64,000 nt of DNA, taken from an uncultured Clostridia bacterium (GTDB taxonomy: Bacteria; Bacillota; Clostridia; Christensenellales; UBA1242). The stretch is taken from contig CAKVMD010000001.1 of NCBI GenBank assembly GCA_934771475.1, positions 62,001-126,000 of the forward strand, written 5' to 3'. The notes under the pieces were generated by a model, which searched no databases, was not told the origin of the DNA, and saw nothing but the letters and a program-made list of their open reading frames with translations. Positions 45,017 to 55,218 of this stretch are shown here, piece after piece (within the stretch, counting starts at the first letter, position 1; each line of letters opens with the position of its first letter). The position numbers and the translations under genes are program-made.

Positions 45017-46156
45017 ATGATTTATTTAGACAATTCTGCATCGACTTTAATAAAGCCCAAAGAAGTTGTAAAAGCAGTCAATGACGCACTGCTAAATTTT
45101 AGCGCAAATCCCGGAAGAAGCGGACACCAAGCAAGCATAAAAACAGCATTAAAAGTTGAAAATGTACGCGAAAAAATAGCATCCCATTTTGGTGTAAACG
45201 AAAGCCAAAATGTAATTTTTACACAAAATTGCACCTCTGCTTTAAACCTTGCAATTTTAGGTTCTGCACGCAATGGAGGGCACGTAATTTGCACGGAAAA
45301 CGAGCACAATTCTGTACTTCGTCCCCTTGAACATTTGAAAAAGACTGGGGTAATCGATTACTCTATTGCCTTTCAATCAAGTCCAAAAGGAATAACCGTA
45401 AACGATATAAAACAGCATTTAAAACCTAATACTTACATGGTTGTATGCAATTATATTTCCAATGTTAATGGTGCGGAAGCGGACATTCCGGCAATAGGCA
45501 AGTTTTGCCATGAGAACAATTTAATATTTTTAGTAGATGGCGCTCAAAGTTCTGGGCACAAAGCAATCAATCTTGAAGAAAATCATGTTGATTATTATAC
45601 TATTGCAGGGCATAAAGGATTTTATGCTCCACAAGGCATAGGGGTGCTTGTTATGTCAGGCAAATACCGCCCTGAACCTATCACTTTTGGAGGCACTGGA
45701 ACAAATAGTCTTGAACTGTTTCAGCCAGATTTGTATCCGGAACGACTCGAAAGCGGGACGATTTCCTCCCCTTTAATTATAGGGCTTGGAGCAGGAATAG
45801 AATTTGTAGAAAACAACTTCAAGGCAATCAATAGCAAAATTGACGATTTAACAACCTTTTTAAATTTTGAACTTAACAAACTCGGCGTAAAGGTCTACAC
45901 TGAGCCTGAAAACTCAACAGGCGTTCTTGCTTTTAATATTGCAGACATCCACTCTAATGAAATTGCAAACATTTTAGACGAAAAATACGGAATTTGTGTG
46001 CGCGGAGGCTTCCATTGCGCTCCAATGAAACACAAGGCACTTGGCACGCTTGACCAAGGCGCTGTTAGAGTGAGCCTTTCTTATTTTAATACTTTTTCAG
46101 ATATTCAAAGATTATTGTTCGCAGTCAAACACATTTTGAAAGCTTACAAAATCTAA
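45017..46156 (+). CDS. Cysteine desulfurase family aminotransferase (EF2568-like)
   Basis: A 379-residue class V PLP enzyme of the cysteine desulfurase/selenocysteine lyase type. The start is MIYLDNSASTLIKPKEVV; the PLP lysine is in TIAGHKGFYAPQGIGVLV; and the catalytic Cys lies in GICVRGGFHCAPMKHKALGT. These features match the EF2568 group, which is often linked to DUF3343 and selenium-related genes. It is distinct from the ThiI-linked desulfurase at 23237. No selenium genes are otherwise visible in this window. Confidence 0.9.
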   Translation: MIYLDNSASTLIKPKEVVKAVNDALLNFSANPGRSGHQASIKTALKVENVREKIASHFGVNESQNVIFTQNCTSALNLAILGSARNGGHVICTENEHNSVLRPLEHLKKTGVIDYSIAFQSSPKGITVNDIKQHLKPNTYMVVCNYISNVNGAEADIPAIGKFCHENNLIFLVDGAQSSGHKAINLEENHVDYYTIAGHKGFYAPQGIGVLVMSGKYRPEPITFGGTGTNSLELFQPDLYPERLESGTISSPLIIGLGAGIEFVENNFKAINSKIDDLTTFLNFELNKLGVKVYTEPENSTGVLAFNIADIHSNEIANILDEKYGICVRGGFHCAPMKHKALGTLDQGAVRVSLSYFNTFSDIQRLLFAVKHILKAYKI

Positions 46157-46581
46157 ATAATGCATTTCCACTTTACTTATTGCATTCACATATAAATAAT
46201 TGGTTGAAAAATTCACTGAAAATTTTACCCTTGTTTGAATAAACATTAATTTGGTGTCAATACCACTTTGCACGGCCTATGCCGACTACTCCCACTGACA
46301 AAACTCAATTTAATACTTTTTGATAAAATTTACAAGCAGAATTTACAATCAGGCCAGCAACCAAATTTACATTTAAAATTCAATAGTCCCACTATTATGT
46401 AATCGTTATAAATAAATAACATAATAGCCCTAAATTTCCACCAAACAAATCAAAAAAGCACTAGTATGCAATACAGCATACTAGCGCTTTTAACGCAAAA
46501 ATATAATAAGCAAAATCAGTTTTTTTAAACATACAAAGTCAATAAGAAACAAATATATGCTAAGAATTTTTCTGATTAATG
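46157..46581. other. 425-base spacer between converging genes
   Basis: No gene is seen. The stretch is AT-rich with a slightly GC-richer patch at about 46262-46300. It holds the palindrome/terminator at 46451-46490. Confidence 0.5.
46451..46490. terminator. Bidirectional terminator formed by a family palindrome
   Basis: GCACTAGTATGC (46458-46469) and GCATACTAGCGC (46476-46487) pair with one mismatch around AATACA, flanked by an A run at 46452-46457 and TTTT at 46487-46490. On the minus strand six T follow the stem, so it can end pnp transcripts. It shares its arms with the palindrome at 18086. Confidence 0.75.
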
Positions 46582-48681
46582 TTATTTTTCCTCTTTTGGA
46601 AGAATTCTTTTAAGGTCAATTCTGCCTTTATCGTCTATCTTGATAACTTCAACTTCAACTTCATCGCCGATTTTGACAACATCTTCAACTTTCTCAACTC
46701 TCTTGTTTGAAAGTTTAGAAATATGAATCATCCCCTCTTTATTTCCTGCAAATTCAACAAAAGCGCCGAAATTCATAATTCTAACAACTTTTGCGTCATA
46801 TACATCACCGACTTCAACATCTTCGACAATTCCAAGAATTATTGATTTTGCTTTCTCTGCCATTTCAGCATCTTGTGTAGCAATAAATACTTTGCCATCA
46901 TCGTCAATATCAATTTTAACACCTGTTTGGTCAATGATTTTATTAATCATCTTTCCGCCAGTTCCAATGACATCTTTGATTTTGTCTGGGTCAATAGTGA
47001 AACTGATGATTTTTGGTGCATATTTAGAAAGTTCTTTTCTTGGAGCAGGAATTTCAGCAAGAAGTTTATTCATAATAAACATTCTTCCCTCACGAGCTTG
47101 TTTAAGGGCTGTTGTGAGAATATTTTTGTCAATTCCTTTAATCTTGATATCCATTTGAATTGCTGTAACACCCACTTCGGTTCCTGTTACTTTGAAATCC
47201 ATATCGCCAAGGAAGTCTTCAAGTCCTTGAATATCTGAAAGAACTGCAACTTTGCCAGTTTCATCATCCTTGATAAGTCCCATTGCAATTCCGGCAACTG
47301 GGCGCTTAATTGGAACTCCACCATCCATAAGTGCAAGTGTTGAACCACAAACAGATGCCATAGATGAAGAGCCATTTGATGAAAGAACTTCACTTACAAG
47401 TCTTAACGCATAAGGAAATTCCTCTTCACTAGGAATAACAGGTTCAAGGGCTCTTTCAGCCAAAGCGCCATGTCCGATTTCTCTTCTTCCTGGACTTTTA
47501 ATTCCTCTTGCTTCGCCAGTAGCATAAGCAGGCATATTGTAATGATGAACATAACGATTTACTTCTTCCTCGTCAAGTCCTTCAAGTTTTTGCATATCAG
47601 AAACTGTGCCAAGTGTTAGCGATGTCAATACTTGTGTTTGACCTCTTGTGAAGATACCGCTTCCGTGAACCCTTGGAAGAACGCCAGTTTCGCACCAAAT
47701 TGGACGAATTTCAGTTAATGTTCTACCATCAGGACGAACACCTTTATTCAATATCTTGGCTCTAACCTTTTCTTTGGTCATTTTATAAATAACATTGCCA
47801 ATTTGCTTTTCTTGTTCTGGGAAAATTTCAGCAAAATGAGCAAGAACATCTTCATTAAGAGCATCTTGTCTTGCTTGTCTTTCTTGTCTATCAAAAGTGT
47901 CAAGAGCGTAGTCAAGTTTTGCATCAGCGTATTCTCTAACAGCGCTATTGATTTCTTCTGGAACGATGTCATAAACAAGCCCAGTTGCCACAGGTTTGCC
48001 AATTTCAGCCTTTACGCCCTTCATGAATTTTACTATTTTCTTGATTTCTTCATGAGCGAACATAATTGCGTCAAGCATTGTTTCTTCTGGAACTTCTTTT
48101 GCACCCGCTTCAACCATTAAAACTGCTTCATCAGTTCCTGAAACTGTAAGGTGCATTAGAGATTTTTCTCTTTGTTCAAGATTTGGGTTAATAATAAACT
48201 CATTGTCCACAAGTCCAACTTGAACTGAACCAGTAGGCCCCATGAATGGAATATCTGAAATGCTTAAAGCAAAACTTGAACCAAGCATTGCAAGTGGTTC
48301 AGGAGCAATATCTGGGTCAACAGAAAGTGCGGTTGCAACTACGCATACATCATGATAAAAGCCTTTTGGGAAAAGAGGTCTTAAAGGTCTATCAATAAGA
48401 CGAGAAGTCAATATAGCCTTATCAGATGGCTTTCCCTCTCTCTTTTTAAATCCTCCTGGGATTTTTCCCACAGAATACATTTTTTCTTCATAATCTACTG
48501 CAAGTGGGAAAAAGTCAATGCCTGGGCGAGGCTCTTTTGACATTGTAACATTAACCATTACAACAGTTTCTCCGCATCTTACCACGCAAGAACCATTTGC
48601 TTGTTCGCAAAGTCTGCCAGTTTCAAATGTAACTTCCCTTCCGCCAATGTTGATTGAATAAATTTTTGCGTCTTCTTTCAT
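46582..48681 (-). CDS. pnp: Polyribonucleotide nucleotidyltransferase (PNPase)
   Basis: A 699-residue phosphorolytic 3'-5' exoribonuclease. Two RNase PH-like domains (about 1-215 and 300-540) are followed by a KH domain ([20 protein letters not shown]) and an S1 domain ([20 protein letters not shown]). The catalytic second core includes [20 protein letters not shown]. Length is normal. It follows rpsO, the conserved order, with a stable hairpin in the 63-base gap. Confidence 0.98.
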   Translation of the reverse strand: MKEDAKIYSINIGGREVTFETGRLCEQANGSCVVRCGETVVMVNVTMSKEPRPGIDFFPLAVDYEEKMYSVGKIPGGFKKREGKPSDKAILTSRLIDRPLRPLFPKGFYHDVCVVATALSVDPDIAPEPLAMLGSSFALSISDIPFMGPTGSVQVGLVDNEFIINPNLEQREKSLMHLTVSGTDEAVLMVEAGAKEVPEETMLDAIMFAHEEIKKIVKFMKGVKAEIGKPVATGLVYDIVPEEINSAVREYADAKLDYALDTFDRQERQARQDALNEDVLAHFAEIFPEQEKQIGNVIYKMTKEKVRAKILNKGVRPDGRTLTEIRPIWCETGVLPRVHGSGIFTRGQTQVLTSLTLGTVSDMQKLEGLDEEEVNRYVHHYNMPAYATGEARGIKSPGRREIGHGALAERALEPVIPSEEEFPYALRLVSEVLSSNGSSSMASVCGSTLALMDGGVPIKRPVAGIAMGLIKDDETGKVAVLSDIQGLEDFLGDMDFKVTGTEVGVTAIQMDIKIKGIDKNILTTALKQAREGRMFIMNKLLAEIPAPRKELSKYAPKIISFTIDPDKIKDVIGTGGKMINKIIDQTGVKIDIDDDGKVFIATQDAEMAEKAKSIILGIVEDVEVGDVYDAKVVRIMNFGAFVEFAGNKEGMIHISKLSNKRVEKVEDVVKIGDEVEVEVIKIDDKGRIDLKRILPKEEK

Positions 48682-48700
48682 TTTTTCTCCTTTATTTTTA

Positions 48701-48734
48701 AAAAGGGGGCGACAAAAACATCACTCCCCCTTTT
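48701..48734 (-). promoter_or_regulatory. rpsO-pnp intergenic hairpin
   Basis: AAAAGGGGG (48701-48709) and CCCCCTTTT (48726-48734) form a nine-base stem with a 16-base loop. On the minus strand it is followed by TTTTTAAAAAT, so it could terminate part of the rpsO transcript. It could also be a cleavage site in a pnp autocontrol loop like that known in E. coli. Confidence 0.7.
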
Positions 48735-48744
48735 AATTATTAAA

Positions 48745-49005
48745 TTATTTAACTTCTCTTATACCAAGTTCTTTAATAAGCGCTCTGTATGCTTCAATAT
48801 CTTTTTCTTTAAGATAAAGCAAAAAGCCTTTTCTTTTACCAACCATTTGTAAAAGACCACGACGAGAATGGTTGTCTTTTGCGTTCTTCTTCAAATGTTC
48901 GTTTAAGTGATTGATTCTTTCAGTTAAAAGAGCAACTTGAACTTGAACTGAACCAGTGTCGTTTTCAGAAAGTTTGTACTTTTCGATAATTTCTTTCTTT
49001 TCCAT
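48745..49005 (-). CDS. rpsO: 30S ribosomal protein S15
   Basis: An 86-residue S15, which binds the central domain of 16S rRNA early in 30S assembly. Conserved [21 protein letters not shown] and [20 protein letters not shown] are present. GGAGG precedes the ATG. A strong promoter lies about 90 bases upstream, leaving a leader long enough for autoregulation. Confidence 0.98.
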   Translation of the reverse strand: MEKKEIIEKYKLSENDTGSVQVQVALLTERINHLNEHLKKNAKDNHSRRGLLQMVGKRKGFLLYLKEKDIEAYRALIKELGIREVK

Positions 49006-49090
49006 GATTTCCTCCTATTTTTTATTTTGTCCTTTTGCGAAGTAAACCGTCAAGAGGTGTCGAATTTACTGCGACCAAGGTTTATCGACT
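49006..49090 (-). promoter_or_regulatory. Possible autoregulatory leader of rpsO
   Basis: The roughly 85-base leader can pair AAACC with GGTTT (and GTCG with CGAC) to enclose the middle of the leader. Several Firmicutes rpsO leaders bind S15 itself. The match here is by position and rough structure only. Confidence 0.3.
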
Positions 49091-49095
49091 TTGTT

Positions 49096-49124
49096 ATTAT
49101 AACAAATTATTCTAAATTTGTCCA
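49096..49124 (-). promoter_or_regulatory. rpsO promoter
   Basis: Minus strand TGGACA (complement of 49119-49124), 17-base spacer and perfect TATAAT (complement of 49096-49101). Confidence 0.78.
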
Positions 49125-49145
49125 CAATTTTTTCAATATTTTTTA

Positions 49146-50552
49146 TTATTTATAAAATTTTTTCTTTTTTTCAATAATTTCGTCAATGCGAGAAATGTAG
49201 TCTTCGATAAATTTGCAATTTGGCTCTCTTTCAATTCGGTTTTCAATATTAAAAACGCGTTTACTCATTGCCCCAGCGCCTACACCGATAACTGTAACCA
49301 AATCTTCCATGCTTTCAATGTTAAACATGCAAATATGTTCATCTCTGTAATACCCCACATTTTCAAGACCAGCCAGTTGATTTTTTTGTCTATACAGATA
49401 GTAAGGCTTATAATCATTTTCAAGTAAAACTTTCTCAGCGTAGGAAACCATTTTTGCCACTTCTTTCTCGTTTTTATCTTTTAGCGCCTCCTCGTCATCG
49501 CGAAGAAGTGCACCATTCTTTACCGATAAAGTATGAACAGTGATGTTGTGAGGATAAAGTTCCAAAAGAGTTGAAACAGTCCTTTTAAAAATGCCAAATT
49601 TCTCACCCGGGAGTCCTGCAATTATGTCCATGTTGACAACAAAGCCTCTTTCAAGTGCCATCGAGTATACTTCTAGCACTTGACTATTTTTTTGCTTGCG
49701 TCCAATACGCTTTAATGTTGCCTCGCAAAATGTTTGCGGATTTATTGAGAGACGAGAGACCTTGTGCTTTTTTAATACATCCAATTTTTCAGCTGTGATT
49801 GTGTCTGGGCGTCCACACTCAACCGTAAATTCATTAACTGGGAAATTAAGATGAGTAAGAAGTCTGTCAAGGTCATTTGCGCTAAGGACGGAAGGCGTTC
49901 CGCCACCAACATAGATATTTCTCACGATAAGCGCTTTTTCTCGTATTATTTCCTTTACCGCGTTTATTTCTTTAATAACAGCGTCTATGTAAGAAGGCAC
50001 CTTGTCTTTTACTCTTTCAATTTCGCTTGAAATAAATGAGCAATACAAGCATCTTGATGGACAAATTGGAATGTTTACATAAAGGTCAACAAGGTTATCA
50101 TTTTTTATTATCCCCTTTTGATTTTTTAATATTAAAGGTACAAGTCTTGCCTTCTCTTTGGATACAAAATACTCCTTTTCTAAGACATCTGCAAGCAAAT
50201 AATCTTTTATCTCACCTTTCGCCACCAAATCTCTTGCAAACTTAGTTGGTCTTACCCCAGTGAGCGAACCCCAAGGAAGTGTCTTTTTCAAAAGAGGTGA
50301 TAAAATCTGATACAAATGATTTTTCACATATCTTTTGCGAAGTGATTTATCTTGAAGTTCGCTTATATTACTTGGCAAAACATATTTAAACGAATAAGCT
50401 TTTTCTTTTCCGTCAAAGTTTACCACAAACGCATCTTCAATTTTTTCTCCTTGTCTTGTTTCAGTGTGGTCAATTTTAATGTTTTCTTCACCGAAAAGTT
50501 TGCACAGGTCTTGAAGTTCGGTCAAATATTCTTCGTTATTTGTAGAAATCAT
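49146..50552 (-). CDS. hemZ: HemZ-type radical SAM protein
   Basis: A 468-residue member of the HemZ group, related to oxygen-independent coproporphyrinogen III dehydrogenase. The radical SAM cluster motif C-x3-C-x2-C is in VNIPICPSRCLYCSF (about residue 170), followed by VRNIYVGGGTPSVLSA and INPQTFCEATLKRIGRKQ. The first 150 residues are a HemZ-specific extension. No other heme genes are in the window, so the true reaction may differ from heme synthesis. It overlaps relA by four bases, as in a common Clostridia arrangement. Confidence 0.9.
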   Translation of the reverse strand: MISTNNEEYLTELQDLCKLFGEENIKIDHTETRQGEKIEDAFVVNFDGKEKAYSFKYVLPSNISELQDKSLRKRYVKNHLYQILSPLLKKTLPWGSLTGVRPTKFARDLVAKGEIKDYLLADVLEKEYFVSKEKARLVPLILKNQKGIIKNDNLVDLYVNIPICPSRCLYCSFISSEIERVKDKVPSYIDAVIKEINAVKEIIREKALIVRNIYVGGGTPSVLSANDLDRLLTHLNFPVNEFTVECGRPDTITAEKLDVLKKHKVSRLSINPQTFCEATLKRIGRKQKNSQVLEVYSMALERGFVVNMDIIAGLPGEKFGIFKRTVSTLLELYPHNITVHTLSVKNGALLRDDEEALKDKNEKEVAKMVSYAEKVLLENDYKPYYLYRQKNQLAGLENVGYYRDEHICMFNIESMEDLVTVIGVGAGAMSKRVFNIENRIEREPNCKFIEDYISRIDEIIEKKKKFYK

Positions 50553-52654
50553 CTTTCACCCCTATACACCTTGGAAATATTTTTAATTCCCTTTATGGCC
50601 GTCATTGCGCTTTCAAGTTCTTCCTTATTTTTAACATCAAGCACAAGCGTACAAAGAAATGTATCCCCAACATCTTTGGCATCAAAGCCTTTAATTCCAA
50701 GTTTTAACTTGGTTATGCTGTTTGTTATCTTTCCAATATTGTTATCCGACTTTTCTGCCAACACCTTAATTATTGCAGTAAACACTTGGTCTTTCTTTAT
50801 TTGCCAAGTTGCATTAATAAGCCTTTCTTCTTCAAGATATTTAATGTTAGGGCAATTTGCTCTGTGAATTGCAACACCCTTTCCTCTTGAAATGTAACCT
50901 ATAATGTCATCTCCCTCGATTGGCGAACAGCAACCCGCAAAGCGCACAAGCATTCCGCTGTCGCCATCTACAAGAACCCCTTCCTTGTTTCGTTTAAGAG
51001 TAAGAGTATCTTTTACAACCTCTGGGATAACCTTATTGGTTTTATCAAACACGCCTACAAGTTTATTTACAACCGATTGCGTGGAGATTGACCCCGAACC
51101 TATTCCCGCGTAAATTTCATCCAAATTATCGCAGTTATATTTTTTGAATAACTCTCCTATTGCCTCGTCTGTCAATAGTTGAGCGCTAGTGAAATTCTTA
51201 TCTTGCAATGCCTGGGTAAACATACTCTTGCCAAGTTTTATGTTTTCCTCTTTTAATTCATTTTTGAAGAAGTATTTTATTTTGCTTCGCGCGTCTTGCG
51301 TTTTAACCACTTTGAGCCAATCTCTTGATGGTCCCTTTGAGTTTTGGTTCGTGATTATTTCAACTATATCACCATTTCGTAGTTGTGAGGTAAGAGGTTT
51401 GAGTTTGCCATTGATTTTAGCGCCCACACAATAATCGCCTATTTTTGTGTGAATTGCATAAGCAAAGTCAATCGCGGTCGAGCCTTCTGGGAACTCCAAA
51501 ACTTTCCCCTTTGGCGTTTGACAAACGATAACTCCTCCGTAAAGTTCGCCTTTAAGGGTTTCAATAAAGTCTTGATTTGACATGCTCTTTGCGCTTTCAA
51601 CAGTCTCTCTAAACCATGCAAGTCTGGCGTCTAGCCCATTCATTTTGCCTTTATTTTCTTTGTATAACCAATGGGCATAAACCCCGAATTCGCTGGCTTT
51701 ATGCATTTCTTTGGTGCGAATTTGTATTTCCATTGGATGCTGATTGTCGGCAATAACTGTTGTGTGCAACGATTGATAACCATTTGGCTTAGGTGAGGCG
51801 ATATAATCCTTTACTCTGCCCGCCATTGGCTTATAAATTCCATGGATACGCCCGAGCACTGCATAGCACTCTTCCACCGTGTTTACAATAACCCTCATTG
51901 CCAAAATATCGTAAATTTGGTCAAGAGTGTACTTTTTATTATGGAGTTTATTAAAAATAGAAGAAATATGCTTTATTCTGCTAACAATTTCACCATCAAT
52001 TTTAAGTTCGTTAAGCATCCCTTGAATTTTTTGACGGGAAAGTTCGAGTTGCGCTTCGTTTTCTTCTCTCTTGCTTTCAATTTGGCGCTTTAAATCGTAA
52101 TAATCTTCTGGAAACTGCAATCTTACCACATTGTCATACAAACTTTGTTTAAGTTTATCAAGTCCCAACCTTTCAGCCAAAGGAACATGAATATCTTTTA
52201 CTTGTTCGACAAAAAGATTTTGTTTTTCAGTCAAGGGATTTTCTAAAACTGAGATGTCATACCCAATTCCAAACAGTTTCATCATCACAACACGCATATC
52301 TTTACTCATAACCAAAAACATACGTCTAATATCATCCACTTCTTCTGATACTGTAAGGCTGTTTATGTCCTTGATAACTTTAAAATCTTCAACCATATCT
52401 TTTGTTTCTTGGTCAAAATGCTGGCAAATTTCATCCGCTTGCTCGCTATTTGATTTGAAAAGTTGATAATTTAAAAATGCTAGTACTGAATTTTTGTCAA
52501 GTTTATAAAAAACTATGTTTTCAAGTATTCCATAGATTCTATCAAGATTTTCCTCTTCTTTAAGCATACGCTCGATGAGCGCATTTTCTTCTTCATTAAA
52601 CGAAAAGTTGTCTTTTAAAAGCGCTATTATTTGCTCCGCTTTATTTATTTGCAT
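50549..52654 (-). CDS. RelA/SpoT homologue with degenerate hydrolase domain
   Basis: A 701-residue long RSH protein. The synthetase domain is intact (ILAMRVIVNTVEECY, GRVKDYIASPKPNGYQSLHT, MEIQIRTKEMHKASEFG), followed by TGS (FPEGSTAIDFAYAIH), a helical/zinc region (RFAGCCSPIEGDDIIGY) and a C-terminal ACT domain. The N-terminal hydrolase region is present by length but lacks the HD-x2-ED motif. VLAFLNYQLF stands where AALLHD is expected, and MKLFGIGYDI stands where KLADRLHNM is expected. It therefore probably makes but cannot degrade (p)ppGpp. It overlaps recJ by 14 bases. Confidence 0.93.
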   Translation of the reverse strand: MQINKAEQIIALLKDNFSFNEEENALIERMLKEEENLDRIYGILENIVFYKLDKNSVLAFLNYQLFKSNSEQADEICQHFDQETKDMVEDFKVIKDINSLTVSEEVDDIRRMFLVMSKDMRVVMMKLFGIGYDISVLENPLTEKQNLFVEQVKDIHVPLAERLGLDKLKQSLYDNVVRLQFPEDYYDLKRQIESKREENEAQLELSRQKIQGMLNELKIDGEIVSRIKHISSIFNKLHNKKYTLDQIYDILAMRVIVNTVEECYAVLGRIHGIYKPMAGRVKDYIASPKPNGYQSLHTTVIADNQHPMEIQIRTKEMHKASEFGVYAHWLYKENKGKMNGLDARLAWFRETVESAKSMSNQDFIETLKGELYGGVIVCQTPKGKVLEFPEGSTAIDFAYAIHTKIGDYCVGAKINGKLKPLTSQLRNGDIVEIITNQNSKGPSRDWLKVVKTQDARSKIKYFFKNELKEENIKLGKSMFTQALQDKNFTSAQLLTDEAIGELFKKYNCDNLDEIYAGIGSGSISTQSVVNKLVGVFDKTNKVIPEVVKDTLTLKRNKEGVLVDGDSGMLVRFAGCCSPIEGDDIIGYISRGKGVAIHRANCPNIKYLEEERLINATWQIKKDQVFTAIIKVLAEKSDNNIGKITNSITKLKLGIKGFDAKDVGDTFLCTLVLDVKNKEELESAMTAIKGIKNISKVYRGER

Positions 52655-55019
52655 TTATTCTCTCCCCCTTAAAAGTTTCTTTAATAAGTGCAAGACGATT
52701 GTATATATTCGATTCTGTCAGTTCTTTTTTCTCGCGTTTGTTGATTTTTATTATTATCTGTTCATCGCCCAAAATATTAATTATTCCAAGTTCGTTAAAC
52801 ACCAAAAGCGCCGAATAAAATGTGAAAAAGGATAGTGAATTTTCAAGTTCACACTTGTCATAAAGTTCAAAAACATTATATATAGGCTTGTTTGCTTTTA
52901 AACTTATTGCCTTAAATACTTTTGCAAAAGTATTGCGCGATAAATCTAGTCCGCTTAACTTGCGAACCTCACCTTCTTTTTCTAGTGGCAAAAAAATCTC
53001 CGCATCAGTAACTTTATTTAATGAAGAAATAAAACCTTCGTCAAGCACTGGTGATAAGAAAACGATTTTAGAAAAATTCTTTGCCCAATCTACACCCTTA
53101 GGACTTAACAACAAACTGTTATATCCAATCTCTTTATCATCATAAATGCCAAAGTGAAAAATTCGACTTGTGTTGTAGTTTTTGGCAAACTCGACATAGT
53201 CAAAACATGAATAAGTTACAAAGCAAGTTCCAAAAACTGTTGTTTCAGTCCCACTGACAAATGTCAATAATTCATCTTTTGGATAAAGAGAAAATTTTGC
53301 TGAATTTGAATTTTGGTTGTTGGAAAGTTGTGAAATTTCAATAGCATTGAGTTTTTTATATGCATCTGTCGCGATAAAACTTCCGCCATCAAAATCACTT
53401 ACAACGCCCTTCGCGCCTTTGCCTTGAAATTCAAAAATGAAAGCCTTATTTCTAGCAAAAGAAATGTTTGCCATTTTATCAGCAAAATTAAAAAATGTTA
53501 AATTCAGTTTGCCGATTTTAAGCGAAGCGTGTTGCGGAAACTTTCTCATAGGTGAAAATGTTACATCCCCAGCCGAAATTCTAAACTTAGGTCTAGGGTT
53601 TTCACAACCAAATGGCTCTAAAAGTGCCATTTCTTTGAAAAATTGTGGCGTCATATCTTCTTCGACTATGTCTTGGTCGTAATATTTGATTGGGATATAT
53701 GCCTCATCGTTTACATGATTTAGCGCAAAAGCGTTAATTTTTTGAACAAAAAGTTCATAATTCTTGCGTTTCAATGTCAGCCCAGCCGCCATTGTGTGTC
53801 CGCCAAATGTCTCTAAAATATCTTTAAGTGAAGAAAGGAGTTCATGAATATTTATATCATCAATGCTACGCCCAGAACCGCAAAGCAAATCTCCATCTTG
53901 GGCAAACAAAAATACTGGTTTATGGTACTTTTCAACTAGTCGCGAACAAACAATGCCTAACACACCTTTGTCCCACGCTTTTGACGCAAGAACAATTACG
54001 CGTTGGTTTTTGTGGTCCGCTTTTGCCAGTGCTTTTTGACAATCTTCATAGATTTTATTGCAAATTTCTTGGCGCTTTAAATTATGGTTTTTGATTACTT
54101 CTATATCTTTTTTAATTTTTACAGGGTCTGTCTCAAAATAAAGTTTTAATGAATCACCCGCATCCCCCATTCTTCCAGACGCATTAAGTTTTGGTCCTAT
54201 CTTAAAGGAAATATCTGTCGCATTTGGACACGCCACATTTAAGTCGTATTCCTTAAACATTGCTTTGAGACCGACTGGCAAATACTTATCACACATTTTT
54301 AATCCGCGCGTTACAAGCGTTCTATTTTCATCCTTCAAAGGCACAATATCAACAATAGTCGCGATTGCACATATTGGCAAGTATTCTTCCGATTTAACTT
54401 TCCCTAAAAGGGCTTCGGCAAATTTATAAGCAACCCCAGTCCCGCAAAGTTCTCTAAAAGGATAACTTTGTCCCTCTTTTTTTGCGTCAATAACCACTGT
54501 ATCAGGGAGTATTTCAGGGATTTCATGGTGGTCTGTAACATAGATTTCTATGCCCTTCGTCTTTGCGTACTCTACTTCTTGATAGCAAGAGATACCGCAA
54601 TCGACAGTTATGATTAAGTTGGGTGCAAAAAGGTCTGCCACTTTGTCAATGACAGATGTTGTTAGCCCATATCCATCCACATATCTATTTGGAAGGTAAT
54701 AGTCCGCTTTTATACCAAATTCTTTCAACGCTTTTAGCATGATAGCAGTTGCGCTGACTCCGTCCACATCGTAATCACCGAAAATAAGAACATTGTCTTT
54801 CATTTCACGGGCAAGTTTAACCCTATCAACAAGTTCCTTCATGCCATCAAGCAAAAATGGGTCATGGAGAACACTTGGATTCAAATACTCTTGAAACTCC
54901 TCTTCCGTGTTGACACCTCTTGATAAAATAAGTTCAGTAATTTTAGGTGTTAAAGAAAACTTGTTTGCAAATTGTTCAGTTTTTTCGGCGTCTTTGTTAA
55001 AAAATTTTTTAAAAATCAT
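52641..55019 (-). CDS. recJ: Single-stranded-DNA exonuclease RecJ
   Basis: A 792-residue 5'-3' exonuclease for recombination and mismatch repair. DHH-family metal motifs are FGDYDVDGVSATAI (about 80), ITVDCGISC and VTDHHEIPEILPDTVVIDAK. The DHHA1 domain includes GVLGIVCSRLVEKY and GSGRSIDDINIHELL, then FGGHTMAAGL. An OB-fold follows, and a C-terminal extension of about 230 residues is of the length seen in Bacillus RecJ. GGCGGA precedes the ATG. The upstream leader has a strong hairpin. Confidence 0.95.
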   Translation of the reverse strand: MIFKKFFNKDAEKTEQFANKFSLTPKITELILSRGVNTEEEFQEYLNPSVLHDPFLLDGMKELVDRVKLAREMKDNVLIFGDYDVDGVSATAIMLKALKEFGIKADYYLPNRYVDGYGLTTSVIDKVADLFAPNLIITVDCGISCYQEVEYAKTKGIEIYVTDHHEIPEILPDTVVIDAKKEGQSYPFRELCGTGVAYKFAEALLGKVKSEEYLPICAIATIVDIVPLKDENRTLVTRGLKMCDKYLPVGLKAMFKEYDLNVACPNATDISFKIGPKLNASGRMGDAGDSLKLYFETDPVKIKKDIEVIKNHNLKRQEICNKIYEDCQKALAKADHKNQRVIVLASKAWDKGVLGIVCSRLVEKYHKPVFLFAQDGDLLCGSGRSIDDINIHELLSSLKDILETFGGHTMAAGLTLKRKNYELFVQKINAFALNHVNDEAYIPIKYYDQDIVEEDMTPQFFKEMALLEPFGCENPRPKFRISAGDVTFSPMRKFPQHASLKIGKLNLTFFNFADKMANISFARNKAFIFEFQGKGAKGVVSDFDGGSFIATDAYKKLNAIEISQLSNNQNSNSAKFSLYPKDELLTFVSGTETTVFGTCFVTYSCFDYVEFAKNYNTSRIFHFGIYDDKEIGYNSLLLSPKGVDWAKNFSKIVFLSPVLDEGFISSLNKVTDAEIFLPLEKEGEVRKLSGLDLSRNTFAKVFKAISLKANKPIYNVFELYDKCELENSLSFFTFYSALLVFNELGIINILGDEQIIIKINKREKKELTESNIYNRLALIKETFKGERINANK

Positions 55020-55113
55020 AATTCCGCCTATTCTTATGATTTAATTATATAACACCCGCCTTTCTTTGGCAAGCGTTTTTGCGCCTAATCGAAAAAAATA
55101 AATCGACAACTTT

Positions 55114-55165
55114 CGCGAGAAGGGCAAACTTTGAGCGCCCTTACAATGCGAAAAGTTTGCCCGCG
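55114..55165 (-). promoter_or_regulatory. Strong hairpin with alternative pairing upstream of recJ
   Basis: GGGCAAACTTT (55122-55132) and AAAGTTTGCCC (55152-55162) make a perfect 11-base stem. A competing stem, AAGGGC (55120-55125) with GCCCTT (55137-55142), uses part of the same arm. It lies 95-145 bases before the recJ start on the minus strand and is not followed by a T run. Confidence 0.6.
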
Positions 55166-55180
55166 TACACATTAGTTACA

Positions 55181-55204
55181 CAAAAAAACGGGTCAAAAAC
55201 CCGC
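55181..55204 (-). terminator. Terminator after the zinc-ribbon gene
   Basis: CGGGT (55189-55193) and ACCCG (55199-55203) form a short stem. On the minus strand the stem is followed by seven T. Confidence 0.78.
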
Positions 55205-55218
55205 TTTTTAAAATGTTA

